Of a DNA stretch of 64,000 nt, positions 11,606 to 23,539 are shown in pieces (positions within the stretch are counted from its first letter, which is position 1; every line of letters starts with the position of its first letter). This DNA is from Pegoplata infirma (taxonomy: Eukaryota; Arthropoda; Insecta; Diptera; Anthomyiidae), in contig OY992540.1 of NCBI GenBank assembly GCA_963921195.1, positions 76,187,337 through 76,251,336 on the forward strand. The letters are read 5' to 3'. The notes under the pieces were generated by a model. It was not told the DNA's origin, ran no database searches, and saw nothing but the letters and a program-made list of their open reading frames with translations. The translations under genes were made by a program, and so were the position numbers.

Positions 11606-11974
11606 GATTTCACTGATATATAACAAGGAAATGTTTAGCAACATTTTAAAAAGTTTCTTATACTTTGCTTAAAAACTTACAAAATTTTTGGTTAATTGGA
11701 AACATATATAGTTTTATATGGAACAGAATAAGCTATATATATTTGTATGTTAAATTATACAGAAAACCATATTTTGTATTGACCCTCATATAATTTTATA
11801 TAATTATATCTACCTGACACCTTTTAATCCGAATCATGATTAAATTATATATAACTACATATGACTGCATATAAAAAATTTAGAAAATATCTCACGCGAT
11901 GTATAATCATATATGATTTAATATGTTTGCATCAGGTTATATATTGTTATATATGTTTATTTTTACTCGGGTAA

Positions 11975-12445
11975 TTTTTATATTTCCTGATAAAATGATC
12001 CTAGAAACAAATTTAGAAACAAATTTTAAAACAAATTTTTGGTTTAAAAAAATATATTTGTTTTTATTTAAATACCATTCGGTGCACAATTCTGTGCACA
12101 TGTGTCAACCAGCAGCCGAATTAAAGCATTTTGTATATTTAGGTTTTGTTGAATGTACCCAAAATTTTCAAATTGTCCTTACATTTTCTTTCATAACTTT
12201 TGAACCGTTAAACCGATTTTGCTCAAATCAATACCAAACTGCTTAGGACAATAACAAATAAATATGCTAAGTCTTAATCAAACCTGTTTAATACTTTGGC
12301 CGTGATCACAACTTCAACAGACGACGGACACACGGACAGACTAGAATGTCTTAGAATCGATCTATGATAAATAACATACATATATACTTCATGGGGTCCT
12401 AGACCGATATTTTGATGAGTTACAAGAGGAATGACAAACTTTACT
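11975..12445 (-). mobile_element. mini-me class C, partial
   Basis: Matches 5590-6010 in order: 'gcagccgaattaaagcat', 'ggttttgttgaatgtac', 'actttggccgtgatcac', 'cttagaatcgatc', 'catggggtcctagacc'. The terminal hairpin is missing on the right. The open frame 11923-12246 is not a recognised protein. Confidence 0.7.
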
Positions 12446-12850
12446 AAATATTTCCTAACAAAATATTTCCTAAATATAAACTAAATTCGTATCTACAAAA
12501 AAAAAAAAGTTCGTAATATGTACAAATATATTTTTTACTTCCACGAAATATTTCGTAATTATACAAAATTCTTCGTAGCTTTACGAAATATTTTTGTAAA
12601 AATAAAGTAAATTTGAATTTTCTCAAAAAAAAACTTCTTAATATGTACAAAAATATTTTGTATTTCCACGAAATATTTCGGAGTTATACGAAATATTTCG
12701 TAACTTTACGAAATATTTTCGTATTTATTTCGTAAATATTACTTAAATGATTTCGTGCTATTTATGAAGTGCCATAGATAAATATTATGAAATATTTCGT
12801 TCCGAAAAACCATTTTCAAACAATGGACGAAGTATTTCGTTTATTTTACC
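12446..12850. repeat. ACGAAATATTTCGT palindrome cluster
   Basis: CGAAATATTTCG and close variants occur about eight times. Two ~130-bp blocks are direct repeats: 'cgtaatatgtacaaatat' / 'ccacgaaatatttcgtaatt' near 12510 and 'cttaatatgtacaaaaat' / 'ccacgaaatatttcggagtt' near 12635. No termini or coding were recognised. Confidence 0.6.
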
Positions 12851-13232
12851 TATTAAATTTTTTGATTTGTAAAATGATACTTTTATATCTTTAAGAAAAA
12901 TACTTAAGATTTTTTTTTTAATTCTAGGGAAAGGTATGAAACTTACATGGAATGAAAGAATCTTGAACTGGAAAGGAAATGGAATAGAACGGGGAACGGA
13001 ATGGGACGATATGGAAATATACATTTTTTCGAACTCAATTTTTTTTCTCAATATTTTTATCTCTCGATATATTTTTTACGCAAACTGATTTTTGTTAAAA
13101 TTTTCTTTTTTAACCGACATTTTTTCACTCAAATTAATTAATTTTTTAATTTAATGGGTTATTCCGGTATAAGGGCTCGAAAATGGGCAATATAATTTTT
13201 CACCGTAACGAACATAATAAAGTGCCAGCGAA

Positions 13233-13740
13233 GTTTTTATACCCTCCAACCACAGTATGGGGGCATACTCACTTTGTCATTCCGTGTGTAACGCATCGAA
13301 ATATTGGTCTAGGACCCCAAAAAGTATATTTTATTGATCAGAGATCGATTCTAAGACATTCTAGCGATGTCCGTCCGTCCGTCAGTAGAGGACACGGTAC
13401 AGTCCAAAATAAAAGAGCTAGAGTTCCGAAGTTTGCCACGAACATGTTTTATATTCCTAGGTAGGTTAAGTTCGGAAATGGGCAAAATCGGACCAAGGGG
13501 AAAAAACTAAACAAACCTAAGAAACCCCGCATTTTTTGAAGGGGTTTTTGTACTTTTGCTAAGTAACTGCAAAATTTTTATCTCAGAAGAAGTTAAAAAT
13601 CGCAAGGGGAAGGTGCCCCTAAATTCACCCACCAACCGCCCCCCAAAAAAAGACGCCCTTAATTTTTTTTTATATTGTTTTTTAAATTTTGGAGGGCATT
13701 AAAGATTCGGCACAGCCGAATGTAACACTCTCACTTGTTT
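13233..13740 (+). mobile_element. mini-me-type repeat, class A, full length
   Basis: TATACCCTCCAACCACAGTA / TGGGGGCATACTCACTTTGT at the left, core 'cattctagcgatgtcc' with GTCCGTCCGTC, and right end ATTCGGCACAGCCGAAT with AACACTCTCACTTGTTT. It abuts the second CCCGAG element. Confidence 0.8.
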
Positions 13741-13757
13741 TTGCATTTTTTTGTTTA

Positions 13758-14446
13758 CCCGAGTAAAAATAATCATATATGACAATATATAACTTGATGC
13801 AAACATAATAAATCATATATGATTATACATCGCGTGAGATATTTTCTAAATTTTTTAAATGCAGTCATATGTAGTTATATATAATTTAATCATGATTCTG
13901 ATTAAAAGGTGTACGGTTTATATAATTATATAAAATTATATGAAGGTCAATACAAAATTTGATTTTCTGTATAATTTAACATAAAATTATATATAGGTTA
14001 TTCTGTTCCATATAAAACTATATATGTTTCCAATTAACCAAAAATTTTCTAAGTTTTTTAGACAAAGTATAAGAAACTTTTTAAAATGTTCCTAAACATT
14101 TCTTTGTTAGGGTTATGTATATCACCTATCTGGTTCGAAGCGTACCCAAACATTTTTTTGTTTTAGAAAATTATATGTTTTGTGAATGTATCGTTGACCT
14201 GTGGTGTATCTCAACCCAAACCCAAAAACACCAGGATTTTATAAGTTTTTATGCAATTAGATCTAATTAGATCCACTAATATATGGCAATGTCTGGTCAA
14301 AACTCGGATGAAATCAAATCATATTTTATACAATTTGATCTTTTTTAATGCAAAAAGATCCACCATTATTCGGATCAAATTGCGTATAAATATATATTGT
14401 GTTACATATCATTATATATTGCATCATATAAAAATTTTTACTCGGG
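13758..14446. mobile_element. CCCGAG element, copy 2, uninterrupted
   Basis: 689 bp with termini CCCGAGTAAAAATAATC and, inverted, CCCGAGTAAAAATTTTT; TA at 13756-13757 and 14447-14448. Rich in ATATA and TGATC words. It serves as the empty-site reference for copy 1. The open frame at 14251-14568 crosses the element edge and is spurious. Confidence 0.85.
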
Positions 14447-14449
14447 TAA

Positions 14450-14990
14450 TGGTGTTTTCTTTTCTGGCAAAAAATGTGCCTTTTTTGCATTTCGCCCCAA
14501 AAATTACGTTTTTGTGTTCTTTTCTAAAAAATGTCAACCCTTATCAAGAATATCGTGTTCTTTTCTAAAAATGTCTGCCCTATAAAGTGCAAAAAAGTTG
14601 CACTTTTTACCCCGTAAAAAATCACGGGGTTGAAATTGCCTTATACAACAGCTGACTTTTTCTGTGTTGTTTTCTGAAAACAGCTGTTAAAAAATACAGG
14701 GCAGAGTATTTTTGGATGTTGTGTTCTATTCCAGTCAAATAAAATGCAAATTTTTGAAGGTGTGAGTTAAACATTTTAAAAATGTATACCCTAAATAGGC
14801 AAACATTTTATTTTAGAAAATAAATCACCATAGATTATTCTTTGAATTTTCATTTTATGAAAAACTTACACAATTAAATAAATAAAGACTCCGTAGTGGA
14901 AAATTTTAGAAGTCGGGCTCTAATTCCGATCCTTCTATTATGCGGTATTGAATATTAACGGTAACGAAGTTTAGGCGGCGATGCTAGTTA
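14450..14990. other. Unassigned, with a short internal repeat
   Basis: GTGTTCTTTTCTAAAAA-TGTC recurs at about 14514 and 14558, with a weaker version at 14453. CAGCTG occurs at 14650 and 14690. No coding or mobile-element termini were recognised. Confidence 0.3.
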
Positions 14991-15310
14991 TCAATAAATT
15001 TGGCTGAAATTTGAAACTTTGGCTTCTTTTGATCCAAGGACGAATCCTATTAATGTTGGAAAAACTCGTTACACATTTTGACCAAGCCCCACAAAAACGT
15101 CCCCTTTAAATTCGGCTTTAATGCCTTGTATTATAATAGACATACTTTCGAAACTTGTCAGGTAAACGGACTTCGTATTACCAAATCATCATTACAAATT
15201 TCAAACGAATTGCACAAGTTGTACTTGTAGCTACCATAGAAAACTTATCAAATCTGATTATAATTGGACCATTTTTGGACTCACAAGGGAAGTTTCCCTA
15301 GTGTCACCAG
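14991..15310 (+). repeat. Diverged mini-me class B fragment
   Basis: Weakly colinear with the body of class B copies: 'tgaaatttgaaactttggc', 'ccaaggacgaa', 'ttataatagacatac', 'tggaccatttttggact'. Much older than the other copies. Confidence 0.5.
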
Positions 15311-15329
15311 CGGATCTTTATGGAATTGG

Positions 15330-16060
15330 TTTTATTTTGTAAAGCAGAAAAAATAAAGGGACCCGTATTTTTTTTAGCGGCCCAAATTCATATTTAGGGG
15401 GTAAAAAGGAGGGGGAAGACAAGGCCATTTTTCAGTTTTTTTCGTTTATCTCCTATATTATGCAAAGAAACCTAGTCATGTTACATACCAAATGAAAGGT
15501 CTTTGGAAAACCTATCTACGTGTGTTATGACTTTTCGTCATATTTAGCAAAATATCAAAATTTTAGGGCATTTTTGTTAATAAGTCGAAGAATATTAACT
15601 TGTTTGGCCTGTTGTTAGCACCACGAGATATGCATTTTTAATACCTTTCATCTGATACCACATATGCCTCTATTAATTTTGTTTAAATAGGAGTAAATCG
15701 TAAAAAACTGAAAATGGTCAATTTCCCCCGTATTTTCGTTCTTTGCAACATATCCAAATTTCATGAAGATCGGAGGGTGACATAGGGAGACTTCTCTTGT
15801 CAGTTAAATCGGTCTGTAACAACAAAAATAAGTCAATTTCGCCCAACTTTGGTTAGTGTGTGATTTCTACCCCAATTTGAGATCCATCACCAAAAAACAC
15901 TAGTCGTGTACGGTATTTTATGATCGCTCTTACCCAGCTATAATTTTATTGTTATATTTTGCTGGTGTTTCGTTTTAAAAATTTTATTCATTACACACAC
16001 AGAGACAGACATACAGACAGACGGACAGATACATAAACATACATATTTGTGACATTTCAT
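15330..16060. other. Unassigned interspersed-repeat-like DNA
   Basis: Contains 'ccaaatttcatgaagatcgg', a phrasing common in insect interspersed repeats, and a short GACAGACATACAGACAGACG tract near 16003. No termini found. Confidence 0.35.
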
Positions 16061-17125
16061 TGACATCCGTTCTATTATTGTTGTAAAACGAAGCGAAAAA
16101 AAATGGTAAAGAATTTACAAAAAAAAAAACAAAAAGGAAATCGAGTACATACACTGTCAATCTGTTTTATTTCATTTATAGTCAGTCAGTTACAAATGTT
16201 AACAAACGGTTTCTTTTTTTTTAATTTTTTGTTGCTTTTTCACTTGTTATTTTTTTTTTATTTCATTTCAGTATTTTGTTGAGCTTTTTTTTAGTTTTGT
16301 TGCTTTTTGTTCTGTATGTGTTTGTACTTGTTGTTTGTCCTGTCTGTATTTTTTAAAAGCCGCCTTTCATGCCTGCCACATGTTAACATAAACATACACA
16401 GACATATGAATTGTATTGAAATACACAAACACAAACACATACAATACATATGAACACAAATACAATATTTAATTCGTACTGTATACAGCAGAGCACAATA
16501 TCAGTTTAGTTTAAATGTATGTACAGGAAGCCACAGAAATATGTACACACACACACACACACACACTTATATAAAACTGTATGTGTGTGTTCTACTATAA
16601 TATGTATAATTTTGCTTTTTTTTGTTTCTTTCTTTGACTCTTGTATGTACGTATGTTACATTCTACTGTCAATTGTATGTTTTAATTCCTTTTTTTGTTT
16701 CCCCCTTTCTATTTAATTTAATGTCATTACACTGCAAAAGAAGAATGTTAAACGTAATTAGAATGGATAGACAAATAAATGGGTTACATGTCCCAATTAT
16801 TCCTTAGGGCTACAGGTCAATTTCTTCTTTTTAAATGCATTTTGTATTTGTACTTTACAAAGAGATAATATTTATTTAAGGAGTAATTTTGTTCTTAAAT
16901 CAAATAGAAAATCTTAAAATTTTCAGCAGTAAAGTTAATTTATTTGAGTTAAAGATTTTTGAGAAATAAATATGTGTTTACGAATTTTAAAGCCAAAAAT
17001 CAAATTTTTTAGTTTGTATTATATGAATTTAAGATATGCGTATGACTAATTTTAATTTCATATAAAAATATCAATCATACGCCTTGTGTTATTGTTGAAT
17101 GTATGTATTTATTAGATCACTGACA
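16061..17125. other. Apparently low-copy AT-rich DNA
   Basis: Poly-T runs and a (AC)n tract; no repeat family seen elsewhere in the window and no coding region. Open frames at 16519-16807 come from the (AC)n and T-rich DNA. Confidence 0.35.
16544..16566. repeat. (AC)n microsatellite
   Basis: About eleven AC dinucleotides, with GTGTGTGT again about 20 bp downstream. Confidence 0.9.
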
Positions 17126-17133
17126 TTGTACAC

Positions 17134-18482
17134 TAGAGTGTCCCTTATTCTGGAAATGTTGAGACGGTACCCGCTAATTTTTTCCATTTGACTTAAAAAT
17201 AACTCAGGAAAAAATTTACGCCTCTACGACGACGCCTTCCCTACGCGACGGGGCCTTAAAGAGCGGGGCCTTAAAAATCATTTTTCCATACAAACCAAAA
17301 AAAAAAAAAAAAATTTATTTCAAATTTTTTTGTTATTATATTACTTGGTTAGCTTATTAACGACAAAAAATTTGATTTTGGTGGGATTAGCGTTTCAGCT
17401 CTAAAAAATTTTTCGAAAAAAAAATTTAAAGCCGTTGGGGTCCTACGGTAAAAAAATGTTTAAAAAATATTTTTTTTTTTAGTTTTGACAAGCAACGGTT
17501 TTAGTTGTTATGTTGCTTTTAATGATATCGCTCATTTACTTGTATAGTGTCATAACTCAAAATGTTTCATTTTGCAGAAAACGCGTTTAAAGTTTACAAT
17601 TGAAACTGGTTGTTCATTGAAAATGGCCGGTACATAGAAAATGTAATAATTACGTATTTTATTCTCAAATGATGAGTTTTAAAGATATTTTTGACACAAT
17701 ATAAAGCATGATATAACGAAAAATGCTGCATTATTAACTCAAAAATCACATTTTTTGAGTTATGACACTATACAAGTAAATGAGCGATATATATTCAAAA
17801 AAAAAATATTATTCATATCTGTGACATCTTTATCTTTTTCGAAAAAAAAATTTTGAGCCGTTGGGGTCCCACGGTAAAAAATTTTTAAAAAATATTTTTT
17901 TTTTTTAGTTTTGACAAGAAACGGTTTTAGTTGTTATGTTATTTTTAATGATATATATTCAAAAAAAATATTATTCATATATGTAACATCTTTATCGTGT
18001 ATCGAAAAACATCATCAATTTTTTTAAAAGATAAAGATGTCACAGATACAATTAATATTTTTTATGAATATATATCATTTACAGCAACATAGAAACTTAA
18101 ACCGTTGCTTGTCAAAACTAAAAAAAAAAAAAAATTTTTTAATTTTTTTTACCGTAGGACCCCTGCGGCTCTAAATTTTTTTTTTTTCGAAAAATTTTTT
18201 AGAGCTGAAAGCTTTAACCCACCAAAATCAAATTTTTTGTCGTAAATAAGCTAACCAAGTAATGTAATAATTAATAACAAAAAAATAAAAAAGAAAAAAA
18301 AAATTTTTGGTTTGTATGGAAAAATGATTTTTTAGGCCCCGCTCTTTAAGGCTCCGTCGCGTAGGGTAGGCGTGGTCGTAGGGCGTAAAATTTTTCCTCA
18401 GTTATTTTTAAGTCAATAGAAAAAAAAAATGAGCGGGTACCGTCTCAACATTTCCATCATTTCCAAAATAAGGGACACTCTA
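17134..18482. mobile_element. 1349-bp palindromic element with perfect 8-bp duplication
   Basis: Termini TAGAGTGTCCCTTATT at both ends in inverse orientation; TTGTACAC is duplicated exactly at 17126-17133 and 18483-18490. Long arms include 'gagcggggcctta' and GGTACC near each end. A second, inner inverted pair lies at 17521-17565 and 17755-17790 (GAGTTATGACACTATACAAG). No coding. The 8-bp duplication and TAG terminus fit a foldback-like hAT derivative. Confidence 0.88.
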
Positions 18483-18596
18483 TTGTACACAAAAAAAAAA
18501 AAAAACAACGTGGGTATTCAATACTAAAAATTTAACTAGTGCAGGAATTGGTAACCAATACTGAAATTTTTTACTAATATTATTCAAAATTATTCG

Positions 18597-18718
18597 TATT
18601 AAAATATATCGAGGATCATCAATACATACACTTTATGGGGTCCTAGACCAAAATTTCGAGGTGTTACAAACGGAATAACAAGCTTATATATACCCTCAAT
18701 CACTAGAGTGAAGGGTAA
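18597..18718 (-). repeat. mini-me class C, terminal fragment
   Basis: 'atcgaggatcatcaatac', 'actttatggggtcctagacc', 'gaggtgttacaaacggaa', then the end hairpin TACCCTCAATCACTAGAGTG. Truncated before the GTCC tract. Confidence 0.7.
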
Positions 18719-18746
18719 AAAAAACAGATTTAAAAAATATTGCGTA

Positions 18747-19628
18747 CCCGTGTAAAAATCGATTTGATCTTATTTGATCTTCTTTGATCTTATAACATAT
18801 GATTGCATCTGATTGTAAATAATTATATCTGATCAGATATAGTTAAATGTAAAATTTGTCCTAATTTTGTCCAAATCCGAGATATAATAAGATCTCGATT
18901 TTGGTCATTCCAGATATAATTATATGTGATCAATATCATATATGAATAGATATAAACAGATAACACCGTCCGACAGCCAATATTAAAAATTAACCAGATG
19001 CTATACGTCTGAAAGTAGAGATCAAATGGAGTAAAACTGCATTTACAGTTTTTCATTTCGTGATCCTGTTTCCTTTTAAAAGGACTTAAAAGTTTTAAAG
19101 GATACATTTTGTAAAATATTTCTGAAATATGTCCTAGGATTCCACTGGTGATGCCAAATGAAAGAGGAGGATATCCCCTAATTTTTTATTTTTTTTGTAT
19201 TTTGCTATATATAATAAAAGGATGTGAATAAAGTCCTTTGAAAACTTTATCAAAATATTTTGTTGAAAATTTTTAATGATATTGAATCATAAAGTTTTAA
19301 AAGGTTGTAAATTTTTAATTAAATTAAAAATTCTGATATGTAAAAATAGTAAAATCGGAAAGTTAGAGGAGATCCTCCTCTTTCATTTTCTATCAGTAGT
19401 GGCATCCTAGGACAAGTTTAAATATTAAAAAAATATTTTATAAAATTTAATCCTCAAAAACTTTGAAGTGCTTTTAAAAGGAAACAGGATCACGAAATGA
19501 AAAACTGTAAATGCAGTTTTACTACATTTCGTCTCTAGTTTCAAACAAATAGTATCCAGTTCGTGTTTAACGATTTTTTAATTTTTGTCGGACGGTGTAA
19601 TATTAGATCTGATACATTTTTACTCGGG
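18747..19628. mobile_element. CCCGAG element, copy 3, interrupted
   Basis: Termini CCCGTGTAAAAATCGATT and, inverted, CCCGAGTAAAAATGTATC, with TA at 18745-18746 and 19629-19630. GATC/TGATCT-rich flanks surround an ACACCG foldback (18963-19598). The interior differs from copies 1 and 2, so it shares termini rather than being a simple copy. Confidence 0.7.
18963..19598. mobile_element. ACACCGTCCGAC foldback element, copy 1
   Basis: 636 bp between ACACCGTCCGACAG and GTCGGACGGTGT. Arms of ~230 bp share 'gtaaaactgcatttacag', 'catttcgtgatcctgtttcc' and 'gtcctaggat.ccact'. Non-coding; the minus-strand open frame 18823-19107 crosses the element boundary. A second, interrupted copy ends at 24983. Confidence 0.8.
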
Positions 19629-20184
19629 TATTTTTTTTATAGCTGTTTAAAAATTGCTCACATTAAGGCTGTTCTTTTCGTTTAAGCCATCCTTTAGTAG
19701 GCTTTTTGATCAGCGTTAAAACAAAGGTTTTGGAAAATGTTTTTAACATTTAACTTTAATATTTGTAAATAAAATTCTGTTTAAATTCACAAAAATTACA
19801 CTGTAAGTACGTAAAATTAAAACCAAATCGCCAAGACACGTAAAATTAATTTTGGATCGTACATACTACCAGTTGCTTTCTCCGTTTTTACAGCTCAGGT
19901 CAAAATCAAGAGATATTCCGTTTTTAAGTTTGCGATTTTCCAGAGAGTTTTTATAATATTTTTTTTTAAACTTTCAGAAACTCTGTTGAAATTACTTTAA
20001 TTAGTATTATTTGGTCAAAACTTTACTCTAACAATGATGGCCGACAAGTTTTAAAGGAAGAGGCATATAAATTTTTCTGGACTTTGACAATGTTTGTCAT
20101 AGCAAAAATGATAAACATTTTTTTTTTTAAACTATTAGTGGCTAAATTTATATCACAAAAACTAATTTTATTGAATAATTTAAT

Positions 20185-21011
20185 TTTTTATACCCTCAAC
20201 TCTAGTGATTTCGTTTGTAACACATCGAAATATTAGTCTAGAACCCCATAAAGTATATTTATTTATGATCCTCGATCGATTTTAAGTCGATCTAGCGATG
20301 TTCGTCCGTCCGTCCGTAGAAACACGCATATATGTTGGTCATTTACCTGGTCAGGTTTTTATTGCAATCGAGCCAAATCGGTCTAGTGGTGCAAAAGTTA
20401 TGAGCAAAAGAGGTAATTTCGGCAAAGTTGTTTCGCGAATTCACGAGATAAAAAACACGATAACTTTTGAAAGACAATAATGAGACTACTAAAGCTTGAC
20501 ATGAATCTTTGCCATTCCACAGGTCTGTTTGGTATTGAATTTCAGCTCAATCGGTCCAGTGGTTCAAAAGTTATAAGCAAAACCCTGAATTTCAGATTCG
20601 TTTCATCTTAAATGCCACGTGTTACACAAGTTTTAAAAGCTTTGGTGGTAACTTAACAATGTTTTTCAAACTTGTTTAGTTTTAAAGCAATGCTTTTTAA
20701 ACTTGTTTAGTTTTAAAAGCATTGGTAACTTAAAATTACACTCGAAAAAAATTTTACACTCAAAAAAAAATTTTGTTTTTTTTGCAAAAATGACAAAAAA
20801 AAATCAATAAAAAAAATCAAAAAAAAAAAATTAGTAATAATCTTTTTTTTTTTTTTAAAATGGCAAAAAGAGTTTTTTACTTAAAATAAAATATTTCTAA
20901 TTAAAATTGTTAATTTTTTTTCACGTTTAAAAATGTACTATCCTTTTAACAAATGCATTGTGAAGGGTATTCATAGATTCGGCAAAGTCGAATTTAACTT
21001 TTCTACTTATT
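20185..21011 (+). mobile_element. mini-me-type repeat, class C, nearly full
   Basis: Left TACCCTCAACTCTAGTGATT, core 'ataaagtatatttatttatg', GTCCGTCCGTCCGT, two phrases with 'atcggtc.agtggt.caaaa', and right end GATTCGGCAAAGTCGAATTT with ACTTTTCTACTTATT. The open frame 20298-20480 is part of the repeat. Confidence 0.75.
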
Positions 21012-21735
21012 AAAACTTGTAAACGTTTTTTTAAGTGCATAAATTTTTATATTTTTCTTTGCTTTCAATTGTAGTCATTTGGTTGTGAACGGAAATTCAT
21101 GATTTTTGACTTTAGCAATTGCCTTGTTAATATTTCCTTTTGTGTTGTTTTCATTTTATATACATTTGATTTTTCTTTTTTCGTTTTTTTTTTCTGATAA
21201 CATTAATGAAATGTTAATATTTGTATAGACATTGACCGCGTCATAAAACAGCTTTACTTATCCAAATGGCAAATACATGTAATTCTAGATTAATGTTGGC
21301 AATTGTTGTATATACTTTCAAAAATTAAGTGAATGAAAGGGGACACCGATTGGTATTGCAATTAATAAGTTAAACCAAATTTTAGTTAATTAAAAGGGGG
21401 TTCGCATATTACAATAGACTCTGAAAATAAAAAAAAAACTCTTTTGGGTATATTTTTTAAATGGTCCAAAAAGGCCTCTTAAAATGGGTGACGGAGCTTT
21501 AAGAATTATTAAACAATTCTTTAAAAAACGTTATCATAAGTTTTTCTATTACAACCATTGTTTTTAACGAACTACTATCTACTGCCCGACATACGGTGTC
21601 AGCCACTGTACATACTATTGTAATAAAATGTTGACATTCTGACATAAACACTCACCTTAAATAAAGCTGGATAACATGAACCTAAAAAGATATGAGAGAT
21701 AAAAATAAATTAATTAGATATTTTAATTCAAAAAT
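21012..21735. other. Apparently low-copy AT-rich DNA
   Basis: No coding frame, terminal repeats or homology to other parts of the window were recognised. Confidence 0.35.
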
Positions 21736-21739
21736 TAAT

Positions 21740-22001
21740 ACACAGAAAAAAAATCCAATGGGCAACTTTCATATTATTTATGAACAAATTCATACCATTT
21801 ATTAACCTTTTTTATAATACTTATAAACTTTTTCATAGTATTAATGAAAAATGTTAAATAGTTCTTAAATTTCACTTATTATGATTTATTCATAATTACT
21901 ATAAAAAAGTTTATAAGTATTATGAAAAAGTTAATAAATTGTATGAATTTTTTCATAAATAATATGAAAGTCGTTCATTGGAAATAATTTTTTTGGGTGT
22001 A
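21740..22001. mobile_element. 262-bp palindromic MITE
   Basis: Ends ACACAGAAAAAAAATCCAAT and, inverted, TACACCCAAAAAAATTATTT; both arms include CATTCATAAATAATATGAAA-type words ('ttcatattatttatgaa' / 'ttcataaataatatgaa'), and most of the element is dyad-symmetric. One of several MITEs here with ACAC-N-N-AAAAAA outer ends. Confidence 0.75.
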
Positions 22002-22366
22002 CATTTTGAATAATAAACTTAATATTATAAAAGTAATTTATTGTTATAAAAAAAGACTTTTTTAAAATTTCTTGCGCTACGTTACTATTTAGTTGGCATG
22101 CTAAGAGATAATAGTGATATTTAATAATATACACAGATTTCAATAAGCTAGAAAATATAGAAGAATTTTTAGAATCTAAGTTAATTTTATGTAAGACAAA
22201 ATCTCATTTCCAAAACCATGTCCCTATAAATTTTTTTTTCAAAATCTCAAAAATTTTTTACAAAAAAAAAATCTAAAAAAGAAAAAAGTCATTAAACACG
22301 AACTGGATAATATAAAGTACTGCTCAATATTACAGCGCACTTTAAATTATTTTTTACAACTTATTG

Positions 22367-22686
22367 CACGAATGACATATATAAAGGATTGAGAAGAACG
22401 ACAGAAATCGGTGTGTACTAAAAAAATAGAATGTCGAAACAAAAAGGAATTGAAAAAATGTTCAATTTAATTTTCTTTAATTTTGTTTAAAATTTTGTAT
22501 AATTTGTGAATGTTTATAAAAAATATAATTTTAAATTTTAAATTCTTAAAAATTTAACAAATTTTGGGTGGCAAAAGTGTGCAAAATTTAAGATAATTAA
22601 AATCATAATAAAACACCGAAACTTGTCAAACGGTTGACATGGCGGATTTGTTTACTAATCGTATGTAACCTTATAACTAAACCGTG
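22367..22686. mobile_element. 320-bp insertion with 8-bp duplication
   Basis: Present only in the left arm of the Tc1 palindrome, bounded by ACTTATTG at 22359-22366 and 22687-22694; the right arm (24288-24297) retains a single uninterrupted site. Ends CACG...CGTG give only a 4-bp terminal repeat. An 8-bp duplication suggests hAT or a similar superfamily. No coding. Confidence 0.75.
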
Positions 22687-22909
22687 ACTTATTGTTTCTA
22701 TTCAAAATATCAAAAAAATGTCAAGTTTTTTTGTGTCAATTAAACATTTTTATTTAAATTTATTTAATTAAAGTCACAATTCAGTTTTTAATAACACAAT
22801 AAAAATATCAGAGGTGGTTTTATAAAAAAAAGTCTTAAATAGACTGTTCATAATTATAGCGCACTAAAAAAATGTATTTATTAAATAAAAAGTTGATCAA
22901 AATTTAAAA

Positions 22910-23444
22910 ACAGCCTGATGAAAATCTTGTTCCTTTAGCTTTTAAAAATACATTTAATCCTATTTGAAATCGATTTGACCGATTTTGAGCAGTCATTTAT
23001 GGTTGCTTTCGATTAGATATCCTTCATAGCGCTGATCAATTCACTTTTATAGTTATTTGGTATATTTAAGGGGCACGATCGGTAGTAGACCCAATGTTTT
23101 CAATTTGGTTAATGTCTGGTGACTATTTTAATATCTTTTGTCCAATATAATTGGGGAAAATTGTTGTTTCCGAACCAGTCCATCGAGAATTTCGCCTTAT
23201 GACAGGGGGCATTATCACTTTGAATGCAGGCCTGGGTCGATTCAGACCCAAATATTTGATCAAAATGTGATGGAAATTCTTCGGAAATTGAATTGATATA
23301 GCTGCTAGCATTTAAAAGTCCTTCTCAAAAGAGTAATAAGGCGGTACCATGGGCTGTAAAACATTTGCATACGCTAACAGAACCACCACCACGTTGTGTG
23401 CTTGGCTGGAACCATTATGATTGATCCTTATCTTGCATTGTACA
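22910..23444 (-). pseudogene. Tc1-type transposase, 3' half (left arm)
   Basis: Reads leftward from the spacer: GGGGSV-type motif (Tc1 'GGGSVMVWG'), then STQACIQSDNAPCHKAK containing the canonical DNAP.H segment with the second catalytic aspartate, then MDWFGNNN and a region equivalent to 'WPxxSPDxNPIE' that has lost readable catalytic residues. Several in-frame stops. The N-terminal helix-turn-helix region and first aspartate segment are absent. An intact 188-nt frame at 23311-23123 is in another frame and not the transposase frame. Confidence 0.75.
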
Positions 23445-23539
23445 TTGAAAAAATGAAAAAATATCAACTAATCAATTATTCGTCATGAATAAATTATTAT
23501 AATGAAGTAATAAATGGTTAAAATCCATCATTTGTTCGA

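Larger units (their letters stand above)
10005..11620. mobile_element. 1.6-kb insertion in the CCCGAG element
   Basis: Absent from the matching position of the copy at 13758-14446 (empty site CCCTAACAAAG); TA flanks both edges. No clear terminal inverted repeats of its own were seen. It contains a hAT-type transposase remnant (10261-10651), a possible hAT terminus CAGTGATGCCCAAAA at about 10157, and a complete hAT MITE (10871-11605). Confidence 0.6.
7250..11971. mobile_element. TA-flanked CCCGAG element, copy 1, with two insertions
   Basis: Termini CCCAAGTAAAAATTTTTATA and, inverted, CCCGAGTAAAAATAAA, each next to TA. The parts 7250-7287, 9703-10004 and 11621-11971 align in order, in inverse orientation, with the uninterrupted 689-bp copy at 13758-14446. 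So a short non-autonomous element has been stretched to 4.7 kb by a Helitron (7288-9702) and a 1.6-kb insert (10005-11620). TA duplication plus inverted termini suggests a Tc1/mariner-type MITE; no transposase is present. Confidence 0.8.
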
